DNA of 64,000 nt from assembly GCA_030549175.1 (NCBI GenBank), contig JAUKUA010000005.1, positions 4,588,001 through 4,652,000 of the forward strand, given 5' to 3'. This DNA is from Lasiosphaeris hirsuta (Eukaryota > Ascomycota > Sordariomycetes > Sordariales > Lasiosphaeriaceae). Below, piece by piece: positions 19,049-31,527 of this stretch. The notes under the pieces are model-generated. The model ran no database searches. It was not told where the DNA came from and was given only the letters and a program-made list of their open reading frames with translations. The translations under genes were made by a program, and so were the position numbers. How positions within the stretch are numbered: the first letter of the stretch is position 1; the number at the start of each line of letters is the position of its first letter.

Positions 19049-20578
19049 TCACCCCATCTTGGCCTTGGCCGCCGCCGTCAGCGTCCGGAACTTGGCGCGC
19101 ACCTCGGCCTCGCTGAACTGCCGCGTGTGCCGCCGCAGCATGTCGGCGCGCTGCGCGAGCGTCATGGCCTTTTGCCGTGCCCCGATGGGCACCAGCGCCT
19201 CGGCCAGGATGTCGTACCGCTTCTGGAGCAGCCGGATCGTGATGAAGACGTAGTCGATGTCGTGGAAGACGAGCGCGTCCTGCGCCGCGTAGTCGCCGCG
19301 CTGCGCCAGGAAGGACGCCGGGTGGTCGCGCCAGTGCCGGAGTGGGTTGAGGTGGTGCGAGGTGTGGTAGCCGTCGTTGAAGCAGAAGCGGTTGCTCTGG
19401 GAAAGGGGGGGTTAGGTGGGGCGGTGTGTGAGGGGGAGGGGGAAGGGGAGGAGGGAAGGAGGGTGAGACAGGATGAGATGTGATCAGATCAAGTGAGATG
19501 TGATGAAACATAACATCAGGGGGGTGTGTATGTCGATACGCAACGGGACACATGTGACAGACGACGGGGAGAATATAAAAAATAAAAAAAATAATAATAA
19601 AAAACGTACCGCCACATCCACCAACGTCACGCTTGAGCGGTAGTCCGAATCCGGCTCATCGGCATCGACAAACGCATGCTGGCCCCAGTTCCCGACCATG
19701 AGGGCGATGCGGAGGAAGAACAGCGGCAGGCCAAACACAAACGTGGCGGCGGCCGCGTTGGCCCGAAAGGCGGCAAACAGCGCGATGTAGCTGCCGATCT
19801 CCCAGAAGGCGGCCTTGCAGGCCAGCGCGGTGCGGCCGGACCGCCAGAAGTAGCGCGGCAGGTCGAACCAGACGAAGAAGAAGAAGCGGCCAAGGTACAT
19901 GAGGAAGTGCGACAGGCTGTCACGCTGGTAGCGGATGGTGGACGACAGGTCGCCGGGGCCGTTGCCCTCGACGTGGTGGTGCTTGACGTGGTGGTAGAAG
20001 TAGCTGTTCCACGTGTGGCCCATGAGCGGATCCATGACGTAGGGGAAGAGCTCGTCGACGAGGCCGAGGGGGAAGCGGCGGGCGAGCACGCCGCGCTGGT
20101 GAATGTGCTGGTGCTTGAGCAGCGTGTAGGGCCCCATGTAGGAGCCCTGCAGCGCGATGTGCAGCACGGCGTGCAGGTAGCTGAAGCGGGCGAAGAGCAG
20201 GGCGGCGCTGGGCACCGACGTGCAAAAGTACAGCAGCAGGTGTGTCACGAAGACGGCGTCGGTCTCGACGCGCACCACGCCCCGCGCCCACGCCACGTAC
20301 CCGTCGAACAGCCTGCGCAGGGGTTCGGGCGACAGCAGCGCGCGCGCCTCGTCCAGGTCGTACGACGTGAACACGGTCGGCTCGAAGCGCGCGTCGGCCG
20401 GGTCGTTGAGCGCTTGCAGCCTGGCGATGACGGGCTCGGCCGCGTCGACGGCATCGGCGTCGCCCAGAGAAAGGTCGTCGCCCAGCTGCTGCAGCACGAG
20501 CCGGTCGGGGCCCGTCAGCCGCGCGTGGAACTTCAGCGCCGGCAGTCCCATCGTCGCTGTTGCTGTCGCGGTTGCCAT
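19049..20578 (-). CDS. membrane fatty acid desaturase
   Basis: Two exons (20578-19610, 19396-19049) give 438 residues. The 213-bp intron is AT- and G-rich, and the join reads VDVA/SNRFCF. Histidine clusters typical of membrane di-iron desaturases are present: HQHIHQR (about residue 195), HHVKHHHVEGNG (about 230), NWGQHAF (about 305), and NDGYHTSHH just after the intron. Hydrophobic segments between them (FVTHLLLYFCTSVPSAALLF, SYIALFAAF, FVFGLPLFFLRIALMVG) fit the family fold. Such enzymes insert double bonds into acyl chains in the ER membrane using electrons from cytochrome b5. No fused cytochrome b5 domain is present. Which carbon is desaturated cannot be told. The N-terminal MATATATATM is a low-complexity run; the second Met could also initiate. 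Confidence 0.8.
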
Positions 20579-21693
20579 CCCGAAACTCGAACTTGTTCGT
20601 TGCAGGTTGGCGGTCTGCCCTCTTTTTTTTTTTTCCTTCCTTTCCTTCCTTCTCCTTCCCTTTCTCTTTTCCCAACCAACAGCTGGCCTGGCCCAGCACT
20701 TACCAGGGTCTAGATGGCGATAAGATATCTTGGCGGCGAACAAGCAAAACGAGCAACGCCGAGAAATTGTGCTGCGTCGCAAAGGGTCAACTTATGTCGG
20801 CTCTGGCCAGCAGAGATTTATCGCGCTATTAGCACCTGATGCGAGAGACTTGCCCCTGTCGGTTCGCCTATGCAGGCCACTTGCAGCGCTTGCACAAGAC
20901 ACGGGCTCGATGCATGCGATTTGACCAAAGTGCAGGCGTTCGAGAACCATACACTCCAAATCACCAAAAGGCAGGACCAATGCAAAGAGACAGCGGGGAA
21001 AAACAAGACGCGGACGCACCTTCCTCCTCTCTTTTCCTTGGGAGTCTCGGGTCCTTCCTCGTCAAGCCAAGCCTGCTCTTTAGTAGGCTAGGGGATTCTG
21101 TAACGCCTCGCCTGAAGGTGAGGTGGGCCCGGGCCAGGTCACTGTTTTTCTTCAACTTTGTCTCCAGCGTCGTCATTTCTCAAAAAGTGGTCGGAATAAG
21201 CTTAATCAAGGGGCGCATAAAAACAATGAGTGTCAGCATCGTCTGATTAATCCCAGATGCAGAGACCGAGAGGCACTTACGCGGCCGCCACAGGCAATAA
21301 ATAATTATAAGTGAATGACATGCCAAGGTGCGACACCAACCGTGCCATGCCAAGGCGGAACATGGTGGGGGGGGGGGGGGGGGGGGGGTCTCGGGTCGTA
21401 CCGAGTTATGGATCAAGTCAGAGTCAGTCTCAACAGCACAATAAATGCAACAATAGACAATAGACAACAGCAGGCAAACAGACAAACACACCAAGCAGAA
21501 AAAAGGGACGGGGGGTAGCGCTGTACAGTGGGTTGCATTCAGCCATGCCCACTCGCTAGGCAAAAGGGTATCCTTTTCCAAAAAAGCATCCAAACCTGCT
21601 CTACCACTGGCACTGACACTCCAACCCTCTCACCAACAATACTATCCGCAACAAGTAATTATCACAACACCGTCTCGACGTCGACACCGCTTG
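20579..21693. other. intergenic region with a long poly-G run
   Basis: This is the upstream side of the desaturase and the 3' side of the next minus-strand gene. It includes a pyrimidine-rich stretch (20622-20670), which is purine-rich in the desaturase leader, and an uninterrupted run of about 22 G at 21367-21388. I see no gene. Confidence 0.6.
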
Positions 21694-24600
21694 TCAACTG
21701 ACCCCCCTCCACCTCCCCACATCCACCGGGACGCCCTCCGACAGCTGCAGCTGTCTGATATCATTAGGAAGATCCACCTCAACGCCGTCGTAAGAATCGT
21801 CGTCATCATCGCCGTCGTCACCCTTGTCGCCCTCCTCCTCAACTCCGCGGCCAGCCACTGCGAACTGACCCTCTTGGGACTCTTCCGTAGCCTCCAGCCG
21901 ACACTGCCCATCACTCACGACCACCTTCCCACCAGGAAGCCTAATCTCGGACGCTCCCAGCGTCAAAGCAATATCGAAAAGAATAACATCCATCGGACAA
22001 ATGTATGCCACGCGCTTGCGCTCGCTCCATGCTAGTACATGCCCACATAGATTCCCCTGGTGGCGCTCCACCACCCATGCGCCGCTGTCTCCCGGGATTC
22101 CCATCGGCAGCGGTCGCTTGGAATTCCCACCGCGGTCCTCTCCCACAAGTACCCCCGTGGACGGCGTGCCGGACACCTGGTAGATCTGGCTAGGCGAGGT
22201 GCGGCCGTAAATCTTGACCGACGCCACAGTCTGCGAAATCTGGCCAGTTTGAAGCCCGCTTGTGCGCGCCAGGCACTGGACCTCGAGGCCGGGGAGGCTG
22301 GATGTGGCGGCGACCGCGGTAGGGTAGATCGTGGGTCTGCGGGGAGGTGACGGAGGTCTGTTTACGGCTCTTTTGCCCCGCGCCCCGTCCGGTTCTGCTC
22401 GGCGGATCGAGTTGGCGTCGGGTTGGCGGTCTTCATGGAACTCGAAGAGCGCCCAGTCAATCTCGTGCACCAATCCCTTTGCTGTGCGTCGCCGGATTCC
22501 ACTCGACGCGTATACCTCGCCGAGGCTATATGTGTCGAGGTGATCCTCATCTTGGGTTTCCGCATTAGGGTAAAATCCCTCAGAGACATCATCGAGCGCC
22601 GGCTGCGTAACAATGTAGCCTTCCCCACACCCCGGCTCAATCCCAGGTATATCCCCGGCCTCGACGTGTTCATCGTCATCTTCGTCTTCGTCCTCAGAGT
22701 CCTCGCTGGTAATGGCCGATTCAGAGTACGTGTCCGAGTCAGAATCCGAGAACTCGCACGTGTAGTCTTCACTGCCGCTGCTATCGGGGTCCGACTCGAC
22801 ATTCTGGTACTGCTCAGCATACCAAGCATGTAGATCAGGAAGCCCTTCTGGCCCAGCCATGCTCCGAGAGACGTCGCTCTTGGCAGCCTTGTGGGGATCT
22901 TGGTCCGGGTCGTCGAGCATATGGTGGACTGTCATGCCGTAGGGCTTATCATCAACCACAATCAGCCCCCCGAAGCTCACCGGAGGAAGATGGCGGTCAC
23001 CGATCCAGGCTCCGATGCTGGCTCCGTTCCCCGGCACGGGTTGGTAGCTCGGGTTGACAGCGACGACTTCGTCGTCGCTCTCCCCCTCGGGCTTGGCCAT
23101 GCTTCGAGTCGGCGGCTCCTTCCGCGATCGGAGGACTTGGCCGCGACAGACCTTCAGCCCGATGCCCGACTTGCCATCGAGCAACTCGCCAAGCTTCTTC
23201 TTGAGAATAGCCCGGACTTTGCTGACAGACGTGCAGACAACAAGGACAGTCGGCTTTGTCTTTTGCGGCGACTCGCCGATCGACTCGAGCGAGATCTCAA
23301 CCGACTCGGCGTTCTTGCGGTAGAAATGCCGAAGAGCGCTGTTGATCTCCGGCATGAGAACCGTATTCCACCGCTCCACAACCTCGGGGGCCAGAGGCAC
23401 GTGGGGATACAGTCGCGTCTTGGCAGACGGTTCTTTGGTCGGTGCCTCGGTAGCTTCAGGGGCTGCCTCCATGTTAGCTTCACAGCAAAGTCGCGGCCAC
23501 CTGCGAGTGGGCGAAGCATACCTTGAGCCCGGGCCTGTGGTTCGTCGGTGCTGGCCCGTTCGGTGATTGGCTGGGGGCTGGCCCGTTGTACGAGCCCGGT
23601 CCCTGTCGGCGTCGTCGCAGCTTGCGCGTCCGCGAAATCCTGAGAGGCCTCTCGTCGTGCAGCGGGAGATTTTTCGCCCGCGGTATCCTTGGAGGGCCCG
23701 GCTGAGGTCGTGGATGCCGTGCTGAGGCGTGACGGCTCTGGGCGGGCCTCGCCCAAGTCATCGCCAAGACGCTCCTCAAGGTTGCTAACGCCATCCAAAA
23801 TACAGCAAGCCTCGAGATAGCGGCTAGTTTTGAGCTGGACGCGCGACACAATCTGCTCGGTCGTGTAAGAGCCACTCATCTCTTGATCCACGGCGTTCCA
23901 GCAGGCCTGAACGGCTTTCATGTACAGTGTGCCGCACCGAATGGCAAGATGGTCGAGGACGGATTCCGAAATTACAGGAGACTCGGGATTAGGGAGGAGG
24001 TTCTCGAGTTTTGTCCAAAGACCCACGGAAAGCAAAATCATGGCCAGTGAATAAAGGTCAAATGTTTTCGAGTCCGAGTTCCCGACAAGAGGCGAATGCG
24101 AGCTGTTCCTGGGATCGAGGGGGTGTTTGTACAGAGAGACGGGAACATTTTCGTCCTGGGTCTGAGGGTCTGAAAACAGATCGAACGACGACACCAATGG
24201 CCTCCTGATGTCAACCTCACCCTGTGTGATGCCGCTGACTTCGGGATCGGTCCCGACCGCGTTGCAGAAGGACACATTGTTGTCGACCAAATTGCCGTGC
24301 GTGATGCCCCTGGCGTGCATGTCAAAGACGGTGTTGGCAAGGTTTGCCGCAAGGCGGAACTTGGCCTCAAGCTTGGGCTCAAAGTCGGGGCGGGCCAAAA
24401 GATCGGCGAGCGAGCACAGATTGTACAGGGGGTTTTGGGTAAGGTGCTCAAACCGGACGGCGTTGAAGGTCTTTGGGAATTGGTACACCAGGCCAAATCT
24501 CGAGTTATCCATGTCCTCAAAATAGCCCAGCAAGCGGGGCAGGCCGGTCCAGGAGGCTGATGAGCGCTGTGGTTCGGCTTGGAGACCAGATGACAGCTTC

Positions 24601-25436
24601 TCGAAGCGTGACAAGGGTGGTGAGATGCCTGTCATGGAGTAGATGGAGTCGAATGTGGCATACTCGAGGAGCAGTGGGGCGTGGGGATGCCGCCCACCCA
24701 GGCCATGGGTCAGCTCGGCGTAGGCCTGTCTGCTCATAAACACAACCTCTCTCGCACGCTCCTGTTCGGCCCGCTCAGTCATGGGAACGGCCTGCATGGA
24801 GCGAAGGTTGGTGAGGGTGGTTGGTTCAATCTGTTGGGGTGTTTGCATCCTCGACGACTCGAAGGGACGCAGATCTTCAGCCGAGGCGGACGCCTTGGAC
24901 AGCCTCTCGCGGGCGGCAATGGACGACTGGGCATATGATGATCTCGTCCTCGACAGATCGTAGAGCGTGTCGATAGATGTTGTCAGGTCGCGAACCAGAT
25001 CTTCGAAGCGGCTCTTGTCCCAGACGACAAGCTGAATCTTCTCGCCTCGCCTTGGGGGGTGGTCGGGCTCGACCCTCTCGCCGGCCAGGCGGCGGGAGCT
25101 ATGCCACAGGGGCTCTGCCTCGGCCAGGATGTCCTTGATGGTGGACATGATGCTGCTGACGACCTCGCTCAGGCCGGCCTTGGAGAGGGACGAGTCGATG
25201 AGGATCTCGGCCGACTGGTTCTGGTTCGGGTCGGACCATTCCAGCCCCCAGCTGACGAGGCGGTCCTTCTGGATGCGCAGCTTGCGGTGCAGCGACTTGA
25301 TCTCGGGGTCGGCCTCGGCGTTCTGAACGGGCTCCTTGACGAAATCGGACGACTTCTTGGTGTCGTTGTAGAGCCTGCTCAGCCGGCGCTGGAAGGCGGG
25401 CAGCTGGATGCCGCCCATGGGTAATATCGAGTCCAT
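21694..25436 (-). CDS. HeLo-like / pseudokinase / trypsin-like three-module protein
   Basis: Two exons (25436-23522, 23453-21694) give 1224 residues. The 68-bp intron starts GTATGC and has CTAAC about 20 bases before its AG. Residues 1 to about 200 are helical and resemble HeLo domains ([19 protein letters not shown]). Residues about 290-560 are kinase-like: [14 protein letters not shown] (HGN in place of HRD, about 380), SSFDLFSD in place of DFG (about 417), and [16 protein letters not shown]. The catalytic Asp is missing, so it is probably a pseudokinase. After a disordered linker, residues about 640-1220 carry a fungal trypsin-like fold with a possible triad: His in GMTVHHML (about 815), Asp in HEIDWALF (about 971) and Ser in GIPGDSGAW (about 1095). 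An acidic insert (about 855-905) separates His from Asp. The two halves could instead be separate genes, the second starting at the ATG at 23472. Confidence 0.65.
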
Positions 25437-28400
25437 TGTGGGCTGGTGTCAGGATGAGCTTCGCGGAGACGAGACAGGTGAGTACCGCGGAATATCGAGG
25501 TCCCTTAAAGGGCGTGGTGGCGATCAACACATTTCTTGGCGGGAGGTGGGCGAGAGGTCGCTGTCGCACGCAGCCAGCTGAACGGCCAATTGGGGCGGGC
25601 TGTGGGCCCGATGACACTCGACAGTCGATTATCGCGGGACTGACGTGACGCAAACGGATGCGCGCAGGATGTCGAAAAGTGAGAAGCGAGAGTCTGCCGA
25701 GACTGCCGCTGGATCCGGTTCGTCACGATGCGACGAGTTCGAGAGTTCTGGTTCGGGTTCGAGCTCAGGAAGGAGTGTTCGCGCGATCAACTGGATGCCG
25801 GGAAGGACTGTTTCGAAGACGGAGAACAAAAGAGGGCGAGGCCATCACGATAGGAACGAGTTGCTGCGATGCAATGGCGCCCAAATGGATTTGCCATCCA
25901 TTATGGACGTTATGTCGGTGCCTACGCACTTTGGCGGGCGCAGACATGTCGCATGGCTCGCCCGGCTTGGATCGACTGGGATCGTCTGGGAACCCTGGGA
26001 TAGCGTCTGCGGCCTGCTGCGACTCCCCGCATTGGCCATGCTGGTTGGCTCGCGCCCGGCCCACCCATGTCTCAAAAGCTGCTGCCTGATCTCAAGTCCA
26101 AATACGCCCCGCTTATCTGATATCGGTGCCTTGCGCAGCGGGGCCGTCACGTGAGACGCCTCTGCACACGCCCGCGAAAGCAACACCCGACAGCTCCAGG
26201 CTCCAGCGAAACGGAAATTGCAGTTGCCTCTGCCGTCGTCCATCACCGCCACTGCTAAAACTCTCACTTTCAACCGCAGGCAGGAATGGGCCGCTTTTGC
26301 GGCCTTATTAGTATTGCTGCTCGGGCCTTGTGCGAGGCAATAAAGTTACCCCAAACCTTCCCACTGACCTTCCCACTGACCCTCGTTCACCTCGTGCACT
26401 TATCTTGGACGCGATCCATCACCCAACACCACCAGCGCACCTGCCGCACACTGGTTTGCTCGTCACTGTTTGGCAAGGCCTGGATGACCTGTGCAAAAAC
26501 CTCCGAATTGAACAACACTGATGGCAGGTGCAACTTTCGCGCCAGTAGACCACTAAAACAGGCAAGAGCAAAACAGTAAAACCCCCCACCTCGGATATCA
26601 TCTTCCCTCCCTCATCAACAAAAACTTCTCGTCGTTGGATTCGGGGACATGATGCCGACCTTTAACACACACTTTGTCCCAAATTCGCAGTTCCAACTGT
26701 CGAAGGCGATGCCTCGCAAAGTAGCCAACCCCATGTAGCATCTACCAACCTAGTCTGCCCTCAGTAGGCCTAGTCTTCAGCAAATGTGCTAGCGAAATTC
26801 CCTCCCTTGGATTTCAGTTGCTCGACCCTGCTAGTCCGTCTTCAGCAGACTGGGTCTCCTCCTCTGTTCCAGAATCCGAAGTTGGTAAGTAACGAACGAC
26901 CTCGACCGCATTTGTAGATAAGGTACCGATCCAGTCCAGTCCACGGTCCATCGAAATCAGGCACTGGCAACGAGCCCGGAGCAACCCAAATGTAGCTCGA
27001 CAGATGGGTCTGGGCCGCTAACCACAGGTCTCTTGTTCGATACGATGGTTAAAAGTTGCAGCCTGGCAGTTACGGGCCAGGCTCTATCAAGCCCTGCATC
27101 TTTGGACCTTCGTCAACATATCTTGACCAATTCAGGTCGGAGTAATCCACAGCGTTGCTCAACTCGAAGTCCTCCTTCCCCGCTGTGTTGGCCCGAGACA
27201 GCTCGGAGACAACGCAGATGAGACACTTGCCAGGCAGCCGCAAAATAATCGCAAGGCGCCCATAGCCGTGAAAACGACATGGAGGATGACCGCCGCCATC
27301 GTGTCCAAACTCACCAGACGAGATGAGACTCCATGGAAGTCAAGCATGCTGCCCCTCCGCCCGGCTGAAGTCATCCGAAGCCACCTGCGATCACACGACA
27401 TTACCTTACTTTAGATGTGCTTTGACTTATGAGCACCGCATGCGAGAACTGGGCGGAAGTCCGAGTTAATTAGTACCTAAGTAAGAGATATATCATGATT
27501 CACAAGTACCTGAACATATCATTTCATACCAAGTACTTACCCAAACTTTCAGTTGCTCTTTGAGACCATGACAAGCATTCGTTGGCAGTATAGCAACCAT
27601 TCAACAGCCGCGCCGTAGCTCGTGCCCTCTTGGCGCAGTAATAGAGGCGTTAATAAACTGGCAGAGCGGATGTCGAATCTGCAAAGCTCGTTTGTACCTC
27701 ATTCGTCTGAGCTGTACTCTCCCTCGCCGAATGCCCGTCTAAGCCCGAGTATGCTGTGTCACTGTGAGTACGTGACAACCACTCACGTCAAGCTTCGGAT
27801 GTCGGACTCGGAGCGGGTCTTACACGCTGCCGTGATAATGCAGGTGGCAGACCAAGAAAGACATACGACTCGGACTATAGGTATTGGAAGGCTCGGGATC
27901 CCGTTCAATGACCGGCGTCTTCTAATCGCCAAATTCATGAACGCAAGCGTAGGAGTTATTCACCAGAACGACAAGCTCAGCCTTTTCCAGCATTGGCCGT
28001 ATCTGATCTATGACATCTTCTCATCCTGTCGTTTCCAAGTCCGCCTGTATATGTTCAAACCGATCATTATAACCTCTCTGTGGTTTTTGATGACTGCTCA
28101 TTCATTACATATTGCACTGAAAGCGGTAGCCCTCGGGGCCGCCGTTACAGGCGCTTGGGAGCGTGGCCCCTAGCACACACTCTCTTTTTTATTATAACCA
28201 GTCGCGTTCTCACGCTCCTTGAGTTATCTAGCTACTACTTGGATATATAATTCATATCATCTTTTACATGCCTTCTGCAGCCAGCTTCTTCTGGATAACA
28301 TCACACCATTACAACAGCCGAGTATCTGAACCAAATGCCCTGCTTACGGCAAGCCCAGTAACGGGGAAGGATATGATCTTGTCATGTACCCCGTACTTGA

Positions 28401-28545
28401 GAAGTTCGAGCCTAATTTCACCTTTAGGCGTGGGCCATATCGTGACGGTACCGCTTTGTCCGCGGGACTCGGTTTGTTCCTCTATCCTGACATCAAAGGA
28501 AGAGCCGCCAGAGCCGGCGCCCTCCGCACCCGCAGCCGTCGAGTC
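25437..28545. other. gene-poor region
   Basis: Three kilobases with no convincing gene. The first few hundred bases should be the promoter of the minus-strand fusion gene. The longest plus frame (27622-28173, 183 codons) begins with GTG and has no recognisable content. Sequence becomes AT-richer after about 27.4 kb. Confidence 0.5.
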
Positions 28546-29275
28546 CTAGTCACCCAGATCGGCCGTGCCGTCGGCTACGCGAACGACCTCCCCAAACAGA
28601 CGCACCGAATGCTCCTTCGGGTTGTCGGTGTCGTCCTCGGCGGTGCAGCAGCGTGACGTGGTACCGCTCGGCGCCCTGGACGAACTCGCCGAGCCGCCGC
28701 ATGTTGTCCCAGGTGCTGGGGAGGCGGCGGGTAAAGAAGGCGAAGAGGAGCGGAACCTTGGAGACGGGTGACAGCACGGGGATGACGCCGCCGATGCGGT
28801 AGGTGGCCGTGACGATGAGGCCGGTGAAGTGAGCCCTGCTACGCGCCGCCACCCACTCGCCATGGTGCCGCTGGTGCCGTGGAAATAAAGAACTAGGCGG
28901 GCATCTAGATTGCCTCTCAGCAGCCTAAAATTCAGGGATTTCCTGAAAGTCTTCGACTGGACCGTCGCTCAATGGTTCTTGTGCAGGTACACGGCGTGGG
29001 CCGAGTGTGCGGCGACCATGGCCCGAAGAAGGCCGACGTAGATAACCATGGGGACGCCAAGCATCAGGCAAATGGCCAAAATGGTAGACCGGAGGGCCGA
29101 GGGCCCCATGTTGGCTCTGGCGCACAACTGGGAGACGGTAGAGATCACCTCGGCAAACGCAAAAAGTCGGAGGCTGGACTTTTTTTTCTTTTTTTTTCTT
29201 CTTTTTTCTGGAAGTTGATTGAAGTAGGTCAGCCCCTGCCAGAGCGCCCATCTCGGCTACAGAATCACTGAACAC
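28546..29275 (-). pseudogene. decayed multi-pass membrane protein
   Basis: Minus-strand coding pieces lie in different frames. One (about 29166-28970) reads AEVISTVSQLCARANMGPSA followed by a membrane segment (STILAICLMLGVPMVIYVGL) and ends at a stop. A second (about 28875-28650) reads GEWVAARSRAHFTGLIVTAT, then SPVSKVPLLFAFFTRRLP and GAERYHVTLL. The likely C-terminus (KEHSVRLFGEVVRVADGTAD, ending at 28546) is in a third frame. The frame changes and the purine-rich insertion near 29179-29210 mark it as broken. I recall similar blocks in large uncharacterised fungal membrane proteins but cannot name a family. Confidence 0.5.
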
Positions 29276-30847
29276 TTGGCTTGTAAGTAAGGCGTCGGCG
29301 CGCTTGTCGGCGAATAACAGCGGAAATGCAATCCTCGCGCCCGAGCTAGGGACTCTGTAAGGAAGACACCCAAGACAAGAACAAGGCCGACGGCCTGGCC
29401 AAGCTGACGGATCTACTCCAAGCCCTGTGGTTCACCATGCGGTCGATTGTGCGCATGACGCCCTTTGAGACCATGACGCTAGCCTCGATCCGAGCCAGAA
29501 GCAGGACATGAGTATTGCTTGGTACGTGGTCGCGCGCGACTGTCGAGACGACGAGGTTCTCGTCATGGCTCGACTGGAAAGCGTGATCACCAAGTGGGAT
29601 GCGAACTTGTATATGACTAGGTACTGGCCGCTGCTGTGTATTCTGGGGTCGTCCTTCGGGCCGTCCATTTGATCTCGTGGGGAGCAGTCTTCCCGCCCAC
29701 GGTCGAGCTCTGGCTGTGGCGGAGCAGCGCACCGGTTTCCGTCGCAACAGTTGTTCTCTGTATTCAATTCAGGCCCATGACCGTCAAGTGGGAGGGCCCC
29801 ATGTCATCGTAAAGATAGGAAGTCCCATCATCAGTCGAGTAGCGATGGCAGCCGACACATTCGCAGGACTGCGCGCGATGGAAGCAGGCACGTATATGAC
29901 GTACGAGATATGGAACTACTGGTTTCACTTCTTCTAGTAAGCTTCGTGGTATATACCGCACTTTTGTTGCATAAGGTCGAGAGCTCGTTATTCACCTATT
30001 AGTACTTGGCAATCTCGGCTCGCTGGACCCCTTCAAGTTCCTTCAGTTTCTTGGGCTCATGGCCTGAAATGGTGCTGGGCTCGGCGCCAAAATCCGACCT
30101 GCTCATCTCGGCCAGCTGGTGCTTTCGTGTGCCGTAGGCAAGTCTGTCCTCGTCATCGGCTTCGGAGCAGCTGTGGATAGGATCGATGTCAAGAGCGGCA
30201 GAATCGGGGTGTACAGGCCGTGCGCTATTGGGCCTCGGTGCAGCTAGGACATGCGGGTTTATAGTGGTTGATCGGTCGGAGGGTAGTTCTTGATGCGGTT
30301 GTCGCGTAATCACGTCGCTCCTTTACCAACAGTCGGTGAGGTAGGCGGCGAAGGCGGCAACGGTTTGAGGTAGTTGGAATAGTTGAACTACGGCGTTCCG
30401 CGCATGACTAGTTCAGCGTGGCTTGCACTGTCCTTGGAGGCCGAACTGTCTTCGACAATGGTCGGGGTTTCTATGTGCGATCCGGGATATATAGCATCGT
30501 CGAAACCTTCCATGGTTGTTAACCTGCCGGTATTAAACCTGACGTTTTGATCTGCCTATTCGAGCCATCGCCAGTATGTTGGCCGGTGAGGGACTTTAGC
30601 TCCTCGTCGGAGTCTACTTCGTCATATACGTGGCCGTAGACACTAGGGATGTCTTTTCTAACAAGTTGTTTACTGATTTGGCCCTAGATATGTCTTGCAG
30701 TTTTTACTTAATACAGGTAGCCCAGAGACTGGCGATTCCGCAGACCCCGTCAAACACCGCCCTTTAGTTGTCGTTTGAAATACAAGCGCTTCGACACCAA
30801 ACCTCACCCTCAACGTCCGAAATCAGGTCGGTAGGGGCGAACTTTAC
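29276..30847. other. relic-bearing gene-poor region
   Basis: On the plus strand about 29638-29810 one frame reads VVLRAVHLISWGAVFPPTVE then LWLWRSSAPVSVATVVL. That resembles a membrane block (Y-G-x-x-H-L-x-x-W-N ... E-x-x-x-W-R) common in uncharacterised fungal proteins, here without a start or continuation. The rest has only short frames. Confidence 0.35.
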
Positions 30848-31527
30848 ATGGTCGCTATTCTCGGGATCGTCCTTCAGTTCGGCGCCATCGTCTACTGTGG
30901 GCTCGCTACTCGTTATCTCCAGCTGCCTAAAGATAGAAACCCCGTCGCTGATCACGCCTTTCCGTGCACTGTATCCGGGACGTTACTCTTAGTTATCGGC
31001 ATGCTTCTTTGTGCTCACGTCGTCGAAAGCGGCACCACGGAGAGTATATGGAGGGAAGCTCGGGTCGTCTGGCTGCAGAGATTGGGAACCGTCAACGACC
31101 AAGCTTTTAAGCCTTTTGCTATTTTCCCTCAGGACGCACAAGCTCTCATCACTGTCGCCGGCGTATCAGTCAGCATCCTCGGCTTTGTCGTACAATTTAC
31201 CGGTCTATGCGGCATGCACTGGTAAAAGCCTCGATCGACCAGTTTGGTGCGGTTATTGTTATGACCATTCTCGGAGCATTTGTCCATCGGGATCTCGCCC
31301 AAAAACCGGATGCTCTCCCCCTTTCTTCGGGACATGAGCTGGATTGGTTGGCAATGACCCTTGGAAACTACTCGAGAGTTCCTTGGCCGCATCTTTCTAA
31401 AGTTGATAACAGCAATTGGTGTTGGAAAATTGCCGCAGCACATCAGGAACCTACTACGGGCGGCCCAAAAACTCTAACCCTGCATGACATAGTGCCCGCG
31501 CAGCTAAAAGGAGTAGTGCCCGCCTAG
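30848..31527 (+). pseudogene. fragment of a large uncharacterised fungal membrane protein
   Basis: The plus frame 30848-31225 reads as good protein: GIVLQFGAIVYCGLATRYLQ, HAFPCTVSGTLLLVIGMLLC, AHVVESGTTESIWREARVVW, then a last membrane segment ending GLCGMHW and a stop. The natural continuation (ASIDQFGAVIVMTILGAFVH, then GHELDWLAMTLGN) is open in the next frame over, 31207-31527, so a frameshift lies near 31225. I remember this block (CAHVVES, WLQ, GMHW, LDWLALT) from large hypothetical membrane proteins of filamentous fungi. A further membrane stretch (WYTFWVAVLVLGLTVLGL) at about 31612-31665 may be a later part. There is no start codon region, so it is a relic. Confidence 0.6.

Noticed and set aside
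21694..23472. Protease half as an independent gene starting at the ATG at 23472
   Set aside because: Possible, but CTAAC directly before this ATG looks like an intron branch site, an in-frame acceptor follows, and only about 50 bp would separate the two genes.
27000..27060. tRNA-like ttgttcgata near 27035
   Set aside because: No acceptor or anticodon stem can be formed around it.
27622..28173. 183-codon plus frame
   Set aside because: Starts with GTG, shows no recognisable motif, and lies in sequence with relic character.
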